A DNA stretch of 64,000 nucleotides from JAGQOZ01 sp041399205 (GTDB taxonomy: Bacteria > Planctomycetota > Planctomycetia > Pirellulales > Pirellulaceae): assembly GCA_041399205.1 (NCBI GenBank), contig JAWKTK010000031.1, positions 42,166-106,165 on the forward strand, given 5' to 3'. Position 1 is the first letter of the stretch; every line of letters begins with the position of its first letter. The translations under genes were made by a program, and so were the position numbers. Below are positions 36,798-45,777 of this stretch, in pieces. The notes below the pieces were generated by a model. It saw nothing but the letters and a program-made list of their open reading frames with translations, was not told where the DNA came from and did no database searches.

Positions 36798-37370
36798 CTA
36801 CGCCGCACCCGCTTTTTCACGTTGAAACGGCACGCCCAGCAATTCCAATAACATTCTTCCTTCATCATCCGAATCCGTGCTCGTGACAAAGCTGATATTC
36901 ATCCCTTGCACTCGCAAGAACTTGTCCGGATTCAATTCTGGAAAGACCAACTGTTCAACCAAACCCATGCTGTAGTTGCCTGCCCCGTCGAATCCTTTCG
37001 AGCTCAATCCGCGAAAGTCCCTTACACGAGGCACTGCGATCGAAATCAACCGATCGACAAACTCCCACATGCGTTGCTTCCGCAGCGTGACCTTGCAACC
37101 GATCGGCATCCCTTCGCGTAGTTTGAATCCTGCGATCGACTTCCGAGCCAAAGTGACAACCGGCTTCTGACCGGAAATCTGCTTCAGAGCCTCGACCGCC
37201 TCTTCCAAATGCTTCTTTTCCGTAATAGCACTTCCCACACCCATGTTTACCACTACTTTCTGCAGACGTGGCAACGACATGGGATTCGTTCTCCCCAACT
37301 TCTCCCGAAGCTGTGAAACGACCTCACTTTCAAATTTCTCTTGCAACCGTGGCTTCATCGTTACATCCAC
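36798..37370 (-). CDS. rplE: 50S ribosomal protein L5
   Basis: The 190-residue 5S rRNA-binding protein is recognised by LPRLQKVVVNMGVGSAITEK, RKSIAGFKLREGMPIGCKVT and VRDFRGLSSKGFDGAGNYSM. The C-terminus is normal. Confidence 0.97.
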   Translation of the reverse strand: MDVTMKPRLQEKFESEVVSQLREKLGRTNPMSLPRLQKVVVNMGVGSAITEKKHLEEAVEALKQISGQKPVVTLARKSIAGFKLREGMPIGCKVTLRKQRMWEFVDRLISIAVPRVRDFRGLSSKGFDGAGNYSMGLVEQLVFPELNPDKFLRVQGMNISFVTSTDSDDEGRMLLELLGVPFQREKAGAA

Positions 37371-37388
37371 CTAACCTGACAATACTCG

Positions 37389-37721
37389 TTATTTTCGTGC
37401 CGGTGCAATCTGCCCGGTTCGCTTGCCGCATTTCTTGCACACGCGGAATTTCGCTCCACGGTCATCAAAATCGACGCCCGTCCTAGACGCCTCCTTGCAG
37501 GATTCACACACCAAAAGGACGTTTGATACATCTACCGGCATTTCCTTCGACAAACGACCACCTTGTGGATTGCGTTGACTACGCCGTACGTGCTTGTACA
37601 CGCGGTTGACGCCCTCGACGATCAGTCGCTGTCTGTCCTTGCCGATAGTCAGCACCTTTCCGCGTACGCCTCGGTCATCCCCGACCTGCACTTCGACGGT
37701 GTCATTAACTCGGATATGCAT
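37389..37721 (-). CDS. rplX: 50S ribosomal protein L24
   Basis: The KOW motif lies at the N-terminus (VEVQVGDDRGVRGKVLTIGK), and C-x2-C pairs in CESCKEA and CKKCGKR near the C-terminus resemble a zinc ribbon. The start is ATG 37721; the codon before it (GTG) belongs to the true end of rplN. Once rplN is repaired its TGA overlaps this ATG (TGATG). Confidence 0.95.
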   Translation of the reverse strand: MHIRVNDTVEVQVGDDRGVRGKVLTIGKDRQRLIVEGVNRVYKHVRRSQRNPQGGRLSKEMPVDVSNVLLVCESCKEASRTGVDFDDRGAKFRVCKKCGKRTGQIAPARK

Positions 37722-38087
37722 CACACCACCTCGCTTGCCAAGCTAACAATTTTCATGAAGCTCTTTTCCCGTAGTTCCCGCGACTGCCCCGAAAATGCGG
37801 GTGCCTCGAGGATTCCGGTCGTTGTCAACAATTACAACGGCATTGCTGTCGAACCGGATATAACTACCATCTGCCCTTCGTGTCGGCTGCTTACAGCGAA
37901 CGACAACCGCCTTCACGACAGCCTTCTTCTTGACGTCGCTTCCAGGGATAACGCTTTTTACACTACAGATAATCACGTCACCCAACCCGGCAAACCTGCG
38001 TCGGCTACCACCCAATACCTTGATGCACATTACTTCCTTGGCACCAGTATTGTCAGCTACCTGTAATCTTGTTTCCTGCTGAATCAT
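37721..38087 (-). CDS. rplN: 50S ribosomal protein L14, 2-base deletion near the 3' end
   Basis: The body is standard L14 (MIQQETRLQVADNTGAKEVM, FDSNAVVIVDNDRNPRGTRI). As written the frame ends early at 37743 with an odd tail after FGAVAG. The alternative frame gives RELREKSFMKIVSLASEVV and a TGA at 37721-37723. Restoring GC in gcgcgg (written gcgg, about 37777-37783) yields exactly 122 residues, the usual L14 length. The gene is essential, so a sequence error is the simplest explanation. Confidence 0.93.
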
Positions 38088-38095
38088 TGTACTAC

Positions 38096-38392
38096 CTACT
38101 CAGCCTCACCACTCGCCGCCGCCCTTAAAGCAGCAACGTCGACAATCTTATTCTTTTCCACGACACGGACCAGTTCCCATCGCTTCAGTTTGGACTTAGG
38201 CGCACATTCGACAATCTCTACCGTGTCACCCATAGACGAATCATTTGCTTCATCATGGGCATAGCAAACGGTTCGCCTTCGCACGAACTTGCCGTATTTA
38301 GCATGCCGAACCAGACGCTGAATCTCAACTCGCCGCGTCTTCGGGGTCTTGTCGCCCGTAACCGTACCACCAACAACTTTCTTTGGCATCAC
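38096..38392 (-). CDS. rpsQ: 30S ribosomal protein S17
   Basis: The 98-residue product has KKVVGGTVTGDKTPKTRRVE and YAHDEANDSSMGDTVEIVEC, the OB-fold core of S17, with a short Ala/Glu-rich C-terminal extension. Confidence 0.96.
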   Translation of the reverse strand: MMPKKVVGGTVTGDKTPKTRRVEIQRLVRHAKYGKFVRRRTVCYAHDEANDSSMGDTVEIVECAPKSKLKRWELVRVVEKNKIVDVAALRAAASGEAE

Positions 38393-38410
38393 GCCACCCT
38401 ATGATAAAAT

Positions 38411-38614
38411 TTACCGAGCAACCCCCGCCAGCTCGCGCTGGCGTAGTATCGTCTTGATTCGTGCAATCGTTCTCTTTTTCTTATTCAGCTCGCTAGGAGC
38501 GTCCAATCGCTCTGTCTGTGCCTGCAAGCGAAGATGAAATAACGACTTGACGGTCTCATCCAACGAAAGCCGCAATTGTTCGTCACTCATGTCCCGTAAA
38601 TCAGCAGTCTTCAT
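38411..38614 (-). CDS. rpmC: 50S ribosomal protein L29
   Basis: The 67-residue helical hairpin protein is recognised by LRDMSDEQLRLSLDETVKSL and TIARIKTILRQRE. It is located between rplP and rpsQ in standard order. Confidence 0.96.
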   Translation of the reverse strand: MKTADLRDMSDEQLRLSLDETVKSLFHLRLQAQTERLDAPSELNKKKRTIARIKTILRQRELAGVAR

Positions 38615-38623
38615 TCTCGCTCC

Positions 38624-39040
38624 TTACACCGCACGTCTTCGGACCAGTCGAACGCGAATCGGCATCTTGTGAGCCAATCGAGCAAAACAGATCTTAGCCT
38701 GTTGTTCTGTCACACCGCCCAGTTCGTACAATACCGTTCCTGGCTTCACCACTGCCGCCCAGTAATCGGGCTCGCCTTTACCCTTACCCATTCGAGTTTC
38801 CAAGGGTGTTGACGTAACCGACTTGTCGGGAAACATGCGGATGTACAAACGTCCTTCGCCTCGAACGTATTGCTGAGCCGCGATACGACCAGCTTCGATC
38901 GTCTGCGCCTTGATCCAGCCACCCTCAACGGCCTGTAGACCAAAATCTCCGAAGACAACCGTGTTACCTCGAGTGGCGTTACCTTTTATACGACCGCGCT
39001 GGCTTTTTCGATGCTTGACTCGCTTCGGCATCATCGCCAT
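38624..39040 (-). CDS. rplP: 50S ribosomal protein L16
   Basis: Core blocks are MPKRVKHRKSQRGRIKGNAT, RIAAQQYVRGEGRLYIRMFP and GKGKGEPDYWAAVVKPGTVL. Start ATG 39040 has agagggga upstream at good spacing; ATG 39031 is possible. The start lies inside the 3' end of rpsC as written, an overlap discussed under rpsC. Confidence 0.95.
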   Translation of the reverse strand: MAMMPKRVKHRKSQRGRIKGNATRGNTVVFGDFGLQAVEGGWIKAQTIEAGRIAAQQYVRGEGRLYIRMFPDKSVTSTPLETRMGKGKGEPDYWAAVVKPGTVLYELGGVTEQQAKICFARLAHKMPIRVRLVRRRAV

Positions 39041-39692
39041 TGGATTCATCCCCTCTATAAAAACCTTGATTCACCCAAACCTGAATGCCGATATTTCCTT
39101 GCGGAGTCTTTGCTTCGGCAAAGCCGTAATCAATCTTGGCACGAAGCGTGCTCAGCGGAATCGAACCACTAATCTGCTTCTCTCGACGCGCCATTTCGGC
39201 ACCACCAAGTCGTCCTGCCAACTGGATCTTGATGCCCTTCGCTCCGGCCTCCATTGTCTGTTCCATGGAGCGTTTCATGGTCCGTCGAAAACTAGCTCGC
39301 TTCTGCAGTTGTTCCGCAATGTCCTCGGCAACCAGCTGAGCATGAATCTCCGGCCGACTGATTTCTTCTACCTTCAAATTGACACGGCGGCCGATCAACG
39401 ACTGCAGTTCGTTCTGCAGCAATTCGATTTCCGTACCCTTTTTCCCGATGATCAAGCCGGGGCGTGCCACTTGCAGCACGACCTTTACTTCATCTCGAGT
39501 CCGTTCAATTTCGACCTTGTTAATTCCAGCGTGTCGATATTGCTGCTTACTTGGATGGTTCTTGATGAAGTCTCGGACCTTAAAGTCCTCGATCAACAAC
39601 CCCGCGAAATCGCGTTTGGAAGCATACCATTTGCTCTTCCAGCCCACCATCACGCCGGTTCGAAATCCAACGGGATTGACTTTTTGTCCCAT
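38979..39692 (-). CDS. rpsC: 30S ribosomal protein S3
   Basis: ATG 39692 starts MGQKVNPVGFRTGVMVGWKS and has gggg at proper distance; TTG 39704 is less likely. The KH domain (VVLQVARPGLIIGKKGTEIE) and the C-terminal GRLGGAEMARREKQISGSIP are intact. As written the gene runs about 60 bases into rplP with a tail rich in Ser, Ala and Lys. If one T is missing from ggttttta near 39052 the gene would end just before the rplP ribosome site, so the overlap may be an artefact. Confidence 0.94.
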   Translation of the reverse strand: MGQKVNPVGFRTGVMVGWKSKWYASKRDFAGLLIEDFKVRDFIKNHPSKQQYRHAGINKVEIERTRDEVKVVLQVARPGLIIGKKGTEIELLQNELQSLIGRRVNLKVEEISRPEIHAQLVAEDIAEQLQKRASFRRTMKRSMEQTMEAGAKGIKIQLAGRLGGAEMARREKQISGSIPLSTLRAKIDYGFAEAKTPQGNIGIQVWVNQGFYRGDESNGDDAEASQASKKPARSYKR

Positions 39693-39742
39693 ACGAAACC
39701 CCAATGTCTAAAAATTCGCTTCCTGGGCGAACCAAGTAACCG

Positions 39743-40096
39743 CTACACCTCAGTCAAACCGACCCGAATGTGCGAAAACCGTTTCTTAATCATGAACGCC
39801 ATACCACGAGCTCGTGGCCGAATCCGCTTGTACATCGGTCCGCCGTCGACTACGGCCTCTTGCACGACCAACCGCTCGATGGCAACCGTGGAACGCCCTT
39901 TATTTGCCGGATTATCGGGATCTTGTGCGTTCCCTAAGGCGCTTTTGATCACCTTTTCCAGCATTCGCGCACCTCGATTGGGCTGATACCGCAAAATATC
40001 CAGCGCTTCGTCAGCATACTTACCTCGCACCAGGTCTGCCATCGGCCGGACCTTGCGTGGACTAATCTTGGCATATCGATAAGTGCATGTGTACAT
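39743..40096 (-). CDS. rplV: 50S ribosomal protein L22
   Basis: YRYAKISPRKVRPMADLVRG and the C-terminal KRIRPRARGMAFMIKKRFSH beta-hairpin line the exit tunnel in L22. ATG 40096 is preferred over 40108 because ggtga precedes it and family members begin close to the first block. Confidence 0.95.
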   Translation of the reverse strand: MYTCTYRYAKISPRKVRPMADLVRGKYADEALDILRYQPNRGARMLEKVIKSALGNAQDPDNPANKGRSTVAIERLVVQEAVVDGGPMYKRIRPRARGMAFMIKKRFSHIRVGLTEV

Positions 40097-40120
40097 AAAT
40101 TCACCCATTCGTGCGAGCGA

Positions 40121-40390
40121 CTAACGCTTGCCCTTCCCACCATGTCCGCGAAACGTTCTGGTAAGGGCGAACTCGCCCAGCTTGTGTCCAACCATGTCTT
40201 CGGTCACCAGCACCTTCAAGTGCTGCTTTCCGTTGTGCACCATAAAGGTGACTCCGACAAATTCGGGGACAATTGTACACGCTCGAGACCACGTCTTGAT
40301 GGGCTCAGAATTACCAGCGGACTGTGCCTTCTGAACTTTTTCATAAAGCCGAGGATCGACGTACGGCCCCTTTTTTAACGATCTGCTCAT
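40121..40390 (-). CDS. rpsS: 30S ribosomal protein S19
   Basis: The 89-residue product starts MSRSLKKGPYVDPRLYEKVQ and contains RACTIVPEFVGVTFMVHNGK and KLGEFALTRTFRGHGG, all diagnostic. Confidence 0.97.
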   Translation of the reverse strand: MSRSLKKGPYVDPRLYEKVQKAQSAGNSEPIKTWSRACTIVPEFVGVTFMVHNGKQHLKVLVTEDMVGHKLGEFALTRTFRGHGGKGKR

Positions 40391-40404
40391 GCCTGCGAAT
40401 CACC

Positions 40405-41259
40405 TTATAATTTCAATTGCCCATATCTTCGCGAGCGCCGACGCCGCACGATGGCCGTATTCGACGGCTTTCTTCTAGCGCGAGTCGCACCGCCCTTGGC
40501 CGACTTACCCTGCGGACTGACCGGATGCCGACCGCCCTTTGTTCGACCTTCACCACCACCGTGTGGATGATCAATCGGATTCATTGCCGTTCCACGAACG
40601 TGTGGTCGCCAACCCAACCAACGCTTACGCCCGGCCTTGCCGAGTCGTACGTTCATGTGATCGCTATTTCCAACCTTCCCCACGGTTGCTCGGCAATCCG
40701 CGGGAATTCGTCGAATCTCACCACTGGGTAGTGAAATCTGTGCCCAACCCTCTTCGCGAGCCATCAGCGTCGCTCCGGTACCTGCACTTCTGCAGAAGAC
40801 ACCGCCCTGGCCAGGTAGCAATTCAACATTGTGAATCGCTGTTCCCAGCGGGATGTCTCGCAGTGGCAGGCAATTGCCCGGTTCCGGATTCGCACCGCTA
40901 CCATTCTGAACCATCTTGCCCGCTTGCAGGCCGTCGCACGCTAACACATAACGCTTCTCGCCATCCACAAAATGCAACAAGGCAATACGAGCACTGCGAT
41001 TAGGATCATACTGTATGGAGGCAACCTTCGCCGGCACACCATCCTTGCGTCGGTGAAAATCAATGACACGGTACTGTTGCTTGTGCCCACCGCCGCGGTG
41101 CCGAGCGGTTATTTTCCCTTGATTATTCCGTCCACCCGTTTTTCGCTTGGGACGCAATAGCGATTTTTCTGGCGCCGCGCCTTTTGTCAGATCCGCAAAG
41201 TCACTGACCGACGCATTTCTGCGCCCAGCTGACGTTGGCCTGTATTTCCGAATACCCAT
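40405..41259 (-). CDS. rplB: 50S ribosomal protein L2
   Basis: The 284-residue product carries the RPTSAGRRNASVSDFADLTK start, GGRNNQGKITARHRGGGHKQ and the peptidyl-transferase-proximal RGTAMNPIDHPHGGGEGRTK with its conserved histidine. It is intact. Confidence 0.97.
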   Translation of the reverse strand: MGIRKYRPTSAGRRNASVSDFADLTKGAAPEKSLLRPKRKTGGRNNQGKITARHRGGGHKQQYRVIDFHRRKDGVPAKVASIQYDPNRSARIALLHFVDGEKRYVLACDGLQAGKMVQNGSGANPEPGNCLPLRDIPLGTAIHNVELLPGQGGVFCRSAGTGATLMAREEGWAQISLPSGEIRRIPADCRATVGKVGNSDHMNVRLGKAGRKRWLGWRPHVRGTAMNPIDHPHGGGEGRTKGGRHPVSPQGKSAKGGATRARRKPSNTAIVRRRRSRRYGQLKL

Positions 41260-41306
41260 CTCTCAAAAACCCTTTATTGCCCGCATCAAGCTCGTCCGCA
41301 CCCAGC

Positions 41307-41636
41307 CTAAAACAGCTCGATTCGACTATCTGCCGCCAAGGTCACAATTGCCTTCTTCCACGACTTGGTGCGTCCATTCCTAAAGCGGTACCGACGTGCC
41401 TTTCCTTTACGAACCTGCGTTCGCACCTTCTCCACTTGGACATCGAAAAGGCTCTCGACGGCTCGCTTGACATCAACCTTGTCCGCCAGTGGATTCACTT
41501 GAAATGAATACTGGTTATACCGTGTCGATCGATGGACACCCTTTTCTGTCACCAGCGGCTTAACAATCACCTGACTGGGCGTCAGCTCCATCTTTGTCAA
41601 GACGACTCGCTTGTGCGTTTGCGGCTTACATACCAT
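41307..41636 (-). CDS. rplW: 50S ribosomal protein L23
   Basis: SQVIVKPLVTEKGVHRSTRY and PLADKVDVKRAVESLFDVQV identify L23, which forms the tunnel-exit docking site for SRP and trigger factor. The frame from ATG 41636 has aggtgatc just upstream. Most family members begin near the inner ATG at 41591, so an N-terminal extension of 15 residues is uncertain. Confidence 0.93.
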   Translation of the reverse strand: MVCKPQTHKRVVLTKMELTPSQVIVKPLVTEKGVHRSTRYNQYSFQVNPLADKVDVKRAVESLFDVQVEKVRTQVRKGKARRYRFRNGRTKSWKKAIVTLAADSRIELF

Positions 41637-41698
41637 CCGATCACCTACTCAAAACTTTCAACGGAATCTTGATTGCAACAAAAACCCCAACCGACATC

Positions 41699-42337
41699 CT
41701 AGGAAGCATTCCCGGAACACCGAGCAAGCATGGAATCAAGCGCCGACTTCGTAAACACCAGACAACTCGGCCGCAGCAGCGTGTAGGCGTTCAAATCCGC
41801 CGCTGGCTGCAACGTGACGCCTTCGATATTGCGAACACTTCGATACAAGTTCAAGTCATAGTCCGCTGAAACGACCCCAACGGTTCGCCCAGCCACGCCT
41901 AGCGACTTCAACACGCCAGCCATCTTCGACGTCTTCGGCGAATCAAAATCCAAGGCATCAACTACCAGCAACTGCCCGTCTTGCACTCGCGACACAAACG
42001 CCATCTTGGCAGCCAACTGCAATGCCTTCCGCGGCAATCGATACGAGTAATCTCGGGGCCGTCGGGCAAAAATATGCCCACCACCTCGTCGAACACCACT
42101 ACGGCGCGAACCCGCTCGAGCGTTTCCCGTTCCCTTTTGGCGATACATCTTCTTTGTCGAACCAGCCACTTCTGCGCGAGACTTCGTGCGATGACTCCCC
42201 TGACGAAGATTCGCCTGATACATCACCACAGCATCGTGAAGCAACTGCTTATTTATCGCGGGACAAAGGACATCCACATCGACATCCACCTTCCCTACTT
42301 CGCTGCCCGACGCATTAAACACTGGCAAGGAAACCAT
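41699..42337 (-). CDS. rplD: 50S ribosomal protein L4
   Basis: The 212-residue product has the flexible-loop block TKKMYRQKGTGNARAGSRRS and RRGGGHIFARRPRDYSYRLP. In E. coli L4 also represses the S10 operon leader; whether that applies here is unknown. Confidence 0.96.
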   Translation of the reverse strand: MVSLPVFNASGSEVGKVDVDVDVLCPAINKQLLHDAVVMYQANLRQGSHRTKSRAEVAGSTKKMYRQKGTGNARAGSRRSGVRRGGGHIFARRPRDYSYRLPRKALQLAAKMAFVSRVQDGQLLVVDALDFDSPKTSKMAGVLKSLGVAGRTVGVVSADYDLNLYRSVRNIEGVTLQPAADLNAYTLLRPSCLVFTKSALDSMLARCSGNAS

Positions 42338-42368
42338 CTATCTAACCTCTCAGAAATTCGCCTGCAGA

Positions 42369-43058
42369 CTAACGCAACATATTGGCTGGTCGAACAACAA
42401 CATAACCGCCATTGGGCCCCGGCACACCGCCTCGCACCAAAATCACACCAGTCTCTGCATCCACGCGAACCAAATCCAAATTTCTTACAGTGACTTGACC
42501 GCCGCCATAACGCCCCGACATGCGGCGTCCCTTGAACGTACGACTTGGATAGGCACTACACCCCGTGCCGCCCGCATGCCGATGTACTTTTTTCACACCA
42601 TGGGTAGCTCGTTGCCCGGAAAAGTTGTGACGCTTCATCACACCCGCATAGCCGCGACCCTTACTGAGCGCCACCACATCAACCGCACCCACGCCATCCA
42701 GAACATCTGCCTTCAGCTCTTGACCGACTTCATAGCCGTCCACCGAACCTCGCAATTCACGAACAAACGCCTTGGGCTCGCAATCCGCCTTCGGCACCGC
42801 CTCGGCACCGGCCGCAGCCAACTTCTTAGACCGCTTGCTGGCCAAGCCACCCACGCGACCTCGATCCGCTCGAGACGCCTTTTCGCGCGAACGATCATTG
42901 AACCCCAACTGAACCGCTTCATAGCCGTCGCGTTCAACTGTTCGCAACTGCAAGACATGACACGGACCAGCCTCAATCACCGTCACCGGCACAACACAAC
43001 CAGTCTCGTCATAGACCTGCGTCATGCCGATCTTACGGCCCAATATTCCCTTTGACAT
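42369..43058 (-). CDS. rplC: 50S ribosomal protein L3
   Basis: MSKGILGRKIGMTQVYDETG, GRGYAGVMKRHNFSGQRATH and TFKGRRMSGRYGGGQVTVRN are present, including the Gln in the W-finger region. An Ala/Lys-rich insert lies around residues 65-90. Confidence 0.96.
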   Translation of the reverse strand: MSKGILGRKIGMTQVYDETGCVVPVTVIEAGPCHVLQLRTVERDGYEAVQLGFNDRSREKASRADRGRVGGLASKRSKKLAAAGAEAVPKADCEPKAFVRELRGSVDGYEVGQELKADVLDGVGAVDVVALSKGRGYAGVMKRHNFSGQRATHGVKKVHRHAGGTGCSAYPSRTFKGRRMSGRYGGGQVTVRNLDLVRVDAETGVILVRGGVPGPNGGYVVVRPANMLR

Positions 43059-43091
43059 AGTCGCTACCTAAACCTTCACAACCCTGGCACT

Positions 43092-43418
43092 CTAGGCCGA
43101 GGAAGCCTTAATTTTGATATCCACGCCCGCGGGCAAACTCAGCTTATTCAAAGCCTCGATTGTCTTGGCAGTTGCCTGTACAATATCAATCACTCGTTTG
43201 TGAGTCCGAATCTCGAACTGCTGCCGTGCTTTCTTGTCGACATGAGGCCCCGAAAGAACGGTATATCGTTCCACTCGAGTGGGCAACGGAATCGGTCCGT
43301 GCACCTCGGAATTTGTTCGCTTGGCCGTTTCCACGATCTCTTTTGCGCTTTGATCTAGAATCAGGTGATCATACGCCTCCATCCGGATTCGGATCACTTC
43401 ATGAGCAGGCGACACCAC
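43092..43418 (-). CDS. rpsJ: 30S ribosomal protein S10
   Basis: RIRMEAYDHLILDQSAKEIV, GPIPLPTRVERYTVLSGPHV and FEIRTHKRVIDI identify S10. GTG 43418 is chosen because taaggag lies eight bases upstream; the TTG at 43424 is too close to that site. It begins the S10 operon behind its own promoter. Confidence 0.95.
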   Translation of the reverse strand: MVSPAHEVIRIRMEAYDHLILDQSAKEIVETAKRTNSEVHGPIPLPTRVERYTVLSGPHVDKKARQQFEIRTHKRVIDIVQATAKTIEALNKLSLPAGVDIKIKASSA

Positions 43419-43502
43419 AACCAAGACTCCTTAAAAACTGACGAGCTACGCTCGATTCGTACTTTACCCTACTTACTATCTTCCGCAATGTGGAAGCTGC
43501 CC

Positions 43503-43531
43503 ATGTTAGAGATCGTGCAATTCTTCGTCAA
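43503..43531 (-). promoter_or_regulatory. promoter of the S10 operon
   Basis: On the minus strand TTGACG (43531-43526) and TAACAT (43508-43503) are separated by 17 bases. The leader to rpsJ is about 80 bases and contains a small cttcc/ggaag hairpin. Called by eye. Confidence 0.65.
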
Positions 43532-43622
43532 CACCTACTTAAAAGCCGATTTCATATTTTCTTAAGCAAACGCAAGCTTTCGGCCGCAATTGGCTTGTCG
43601 GGATTGCCAATTACGAGCGAAA

Positions 43623-45695
43623 TTACATTTGATAGCTGGCAGCAACACTATCGGGCGCGGGCCAATAGGCGAACGGTTCCATCGAAACTCCGGCACGCCC
43701 CTGGCTCAAGCTTCTCATTGCACTGGAATATCCAAACAGTTCCGCCAAAGGCGCATGCGCCTCGATCTCGGTAAATTTTCCTCGGTTTTCCGTACCAGCA
43801 ATCAAGGCCCGTCGCTGTTGCAAATCGCCGACAAAATCACCCATATGTTCCTCGGGCGTTGTAATTTTCAAACGCATGACTGGTTCCAAAATAATGGGAC
43901 CAGCTTTTTGCAGCGCACTTTCAAATGCCATTCCAGCTGCAATTCGGAAGGCAATTTCGTTAGAAGTTTCGTCCGACCGCAACGCAAGCACAGTCACTTT
44001 CAACTTGCTGAGTGGAAAACCACCGATCACACCACCACCTTCAGACCGATTTCTCAGTTCGTCCAGCACCACACTCAGGAACTCGGCCGGCACGTCCTCC
44101 AAAGACGCGCGACTGGTAACCGAAAGTCCTTGCGCGGATTCGGTCGGTTCGATCTGCAGTTGCACTTCGGCAAAATGACTTTGACCGGCAATCTGTCGGT
44201 GACACTCTCCTTTTGCGGTCGCCGGCTCCTTCACGGATTCTCGGTAATTCACGCGAGGCTTGTGAACCTTGACATTCAGATTGAAGTCTCGGAGTAATCG
44301 GTTCTTGATCACTTCCAGGTGCAGTTCGCCCATGCCACTAATCAAAGTCTGCCCAGTGTCTTCATTTTCAGTGGCCCGAAAGGTTGGGTCCTGGCGTTTC
44401 ATCATCTCCAGCACTTCGCCCAGTTTCTTTCGATCGCCCGTTGTTTCCGGTTCTATGGCCATCGAAATGACCGTTTCCGGGAATTCGATTGTCTCCAACA
44501 GGATTGGATGCTGTGGATCGCATAAAGTGTCACCCGTAACCGACGAACGCAGTCCAATTACGGCGATAATATCGCCCGTGGGGCCTAGTTGAATCTGTTC
44601 GCGTTTGGAGCCATGGACTTTCCACAGCTGCGCCACGTTCTCCTTCTTGTCTTTACCGGGATTCAGCACTCGTGAATTGCTCTTGAGTTCGCCCGAATAA
44701 ACTCGGACCCATGACAAATCTCCCGTCTTGGCAGGCAACACCTTGAAGACTAAGCCGCAAAACGGCTCCGAAGCATCCGGCTTGCGAGATTCGTGCTCTT
44801 CCTTGCGTTTTTTAACCGCCAAACCGGTCACGGGAGGCATGTCCAGCGGGCTTGGCAAGTATCTGGCCACTGCATCTAAGACCAACGGCACGCCAATCCC
44901 GTGCAGGGCCGAACCACACACCAGGGGTTGAATCTGTTGCGCCAACGTTGCTTCGCGGAGCACGCGATGAATCAAGTCATCGGCGGGCGATTCCTCTTGC
45001 AACAAGCATTCCATCAGTTCGTTGTCGAAATTACAGAGTTCCTCCAACATCTCTTGACGAGCCAGTTCGGCATCGTCCATGAGTTCACTGGGGATATCGA
45101 GATATACCGCCTTGGAACCGTCGTCCGTGAATTCGACATATTTCATTCGAATCAAATCAATCAGGCCTCGAAACGGGTCTGCCACATGCGCCGGGCCTTC
45201 GCCTACAGGCATCTGGATTGGAATCGGGTTTCCTTCCAGCCGATTACGAATTTCACTAACGACAGACGAAAACGAAGCACCTTCACGATCCAGTTTGTTA
45301 ATAAAGCAGATCCGAGGTACTTTGTATTTGTTTGCCTGGCGCCAGACCGTTTCACTTTGTGCCTCCACGCCCTCGCGCGCACTAAACACCACCACGCCAC
45401 CATCCAACACTCGCAAGCAGCGTTCCACCTCGGCTGTGAAATCGACGTGGCCGGGGGTATCCAGCAAATTCACCGTCTTCCCGGCCCACTTAAACGTCAC
45501 GCACGCCGAATAAATCGTGATGCCTCGTTCCTGCTCTTCCTCGTCAAAGTCAGTCTCCGTTGTCCCCTTGTCAACTTCGCCTACTCGATGGGTCGAACCG
45601 CAGCAAAACAGCATGCGTTCGGTGACCGTCGTCTTCCCGGCGTCAATGTGAGCAATAATGCCGATATTGCGAATGTTTTCGATCTTTGTGGACAT
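43623..45695 (-). CDS. fusA: elongation factor G (divergent switch I)
   Basis: EF-G moves tRNAs and mRNA through the ribosome at the cost of GTP. The 690-residue length is standard. G1 is AHIDAGKTT, G2 lies in QERGITIYSACVTFKW, G3 is DTPGHVDF and G4 is NKLDR. Domains II to V follow, with SGMGELHLEVIKNRLLRDFN in domain III. The switch I stretch GTTETDFDEEEQERGIT differs from the usual MDWMEQEQERGIT type and looks closer to EF-G2-like paralogues found in spirochaetes and planctomycetes. A second EF-G gene elsewhere is therefore possible. Confidence 0.93.
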   Translation of the reverse strand: MSTKIENIRNIGIIAHIDAGKTTVTERMLFCCGSTHRVGEVDKGTTETDFDEEEQERGITIYSACVTFKWAGKTVNLLDTPGHVDFTAEVERCLRVLDGGVVVFSAREGVEAQSETVWRQANKYKVPRICFINKLDREGASFSSVVSEIRNRLEGNPIPIQMPVGEGPAHVADPFRGLIDLIRMKYVEFTDDGSKAVYLDIPSELMDDAELARQEMLEELCNFDNELMECLLQEESPADDLIHRVLREATLAQQIQPLVCGSALHGIGVPLVLDAVARYLPSPLDMPPVTGLAVKKRKEEHESRKPDASEPFCGLVFKVLPAKTGDLSWVRVYSGELKSNSRVLNPGKDKKENVAQLWKVHGSKREQIQLGPTGDIIAVIGLRSSVTGDTLCDPQHPILLETIEFPETVISMAIEPETTGDRKKLGEVLEMMKRQDPTFRATENEDTGQTLISGMGELHLEVIKNRLLRDFNLNVKVHKPRVNYRESVKEPATAKGECHRQIAGQSHFAEVQLQIEPTESAQGLSVTSRASLEDVPAEFLSVVLDELRNRSEGGGVIGGFPLSKLKVTVLALRSDETSNEIAFRIAAGMAFESALQKAGPIILEPVMRLKITTPEEHMGDFVGDLQQRRALIAGTENRGKFTEIEAHAPLAELFGYSSAMRSLSQGRAGVSMEPFAYWPAPDSVAASYQM

Positions 45696-45727
45696 CTTCA
45701 GTTCCTGCGAGAACGATCGGACCGCGC

Positions 45728-45764
45728 ATAAAAAAACCGCTAGAAAGAAAACAATCTAGCGGTT
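45728..45764 (-). terminator. strong intrinsic terminator between rpsG and fusA
   Basis: A perfect 10-bp stem (aaccgctaga at 45735-45744 with tctagcggtt at 45755-45764) is followed on the minus strand by seven T. It begins 14 bases after the rpsG stop and lies within the str operon. Confidence 0.85.
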
Positions 45765-45777
45765 GTGGATCAATCTA

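Noticed and set aside
37743..38087. Programmed frameshifting in rplN
   Set aside because: No slippery sequence or downstream structure was seen, and L14 is not known to be recoded; a 2-base loss from gcgcgg explains it.
38910..39986. 358-codon plus-strand frame over rpsC-rplP
   Set aside because: Shadow of the ribosomal genes on the opposite strand.
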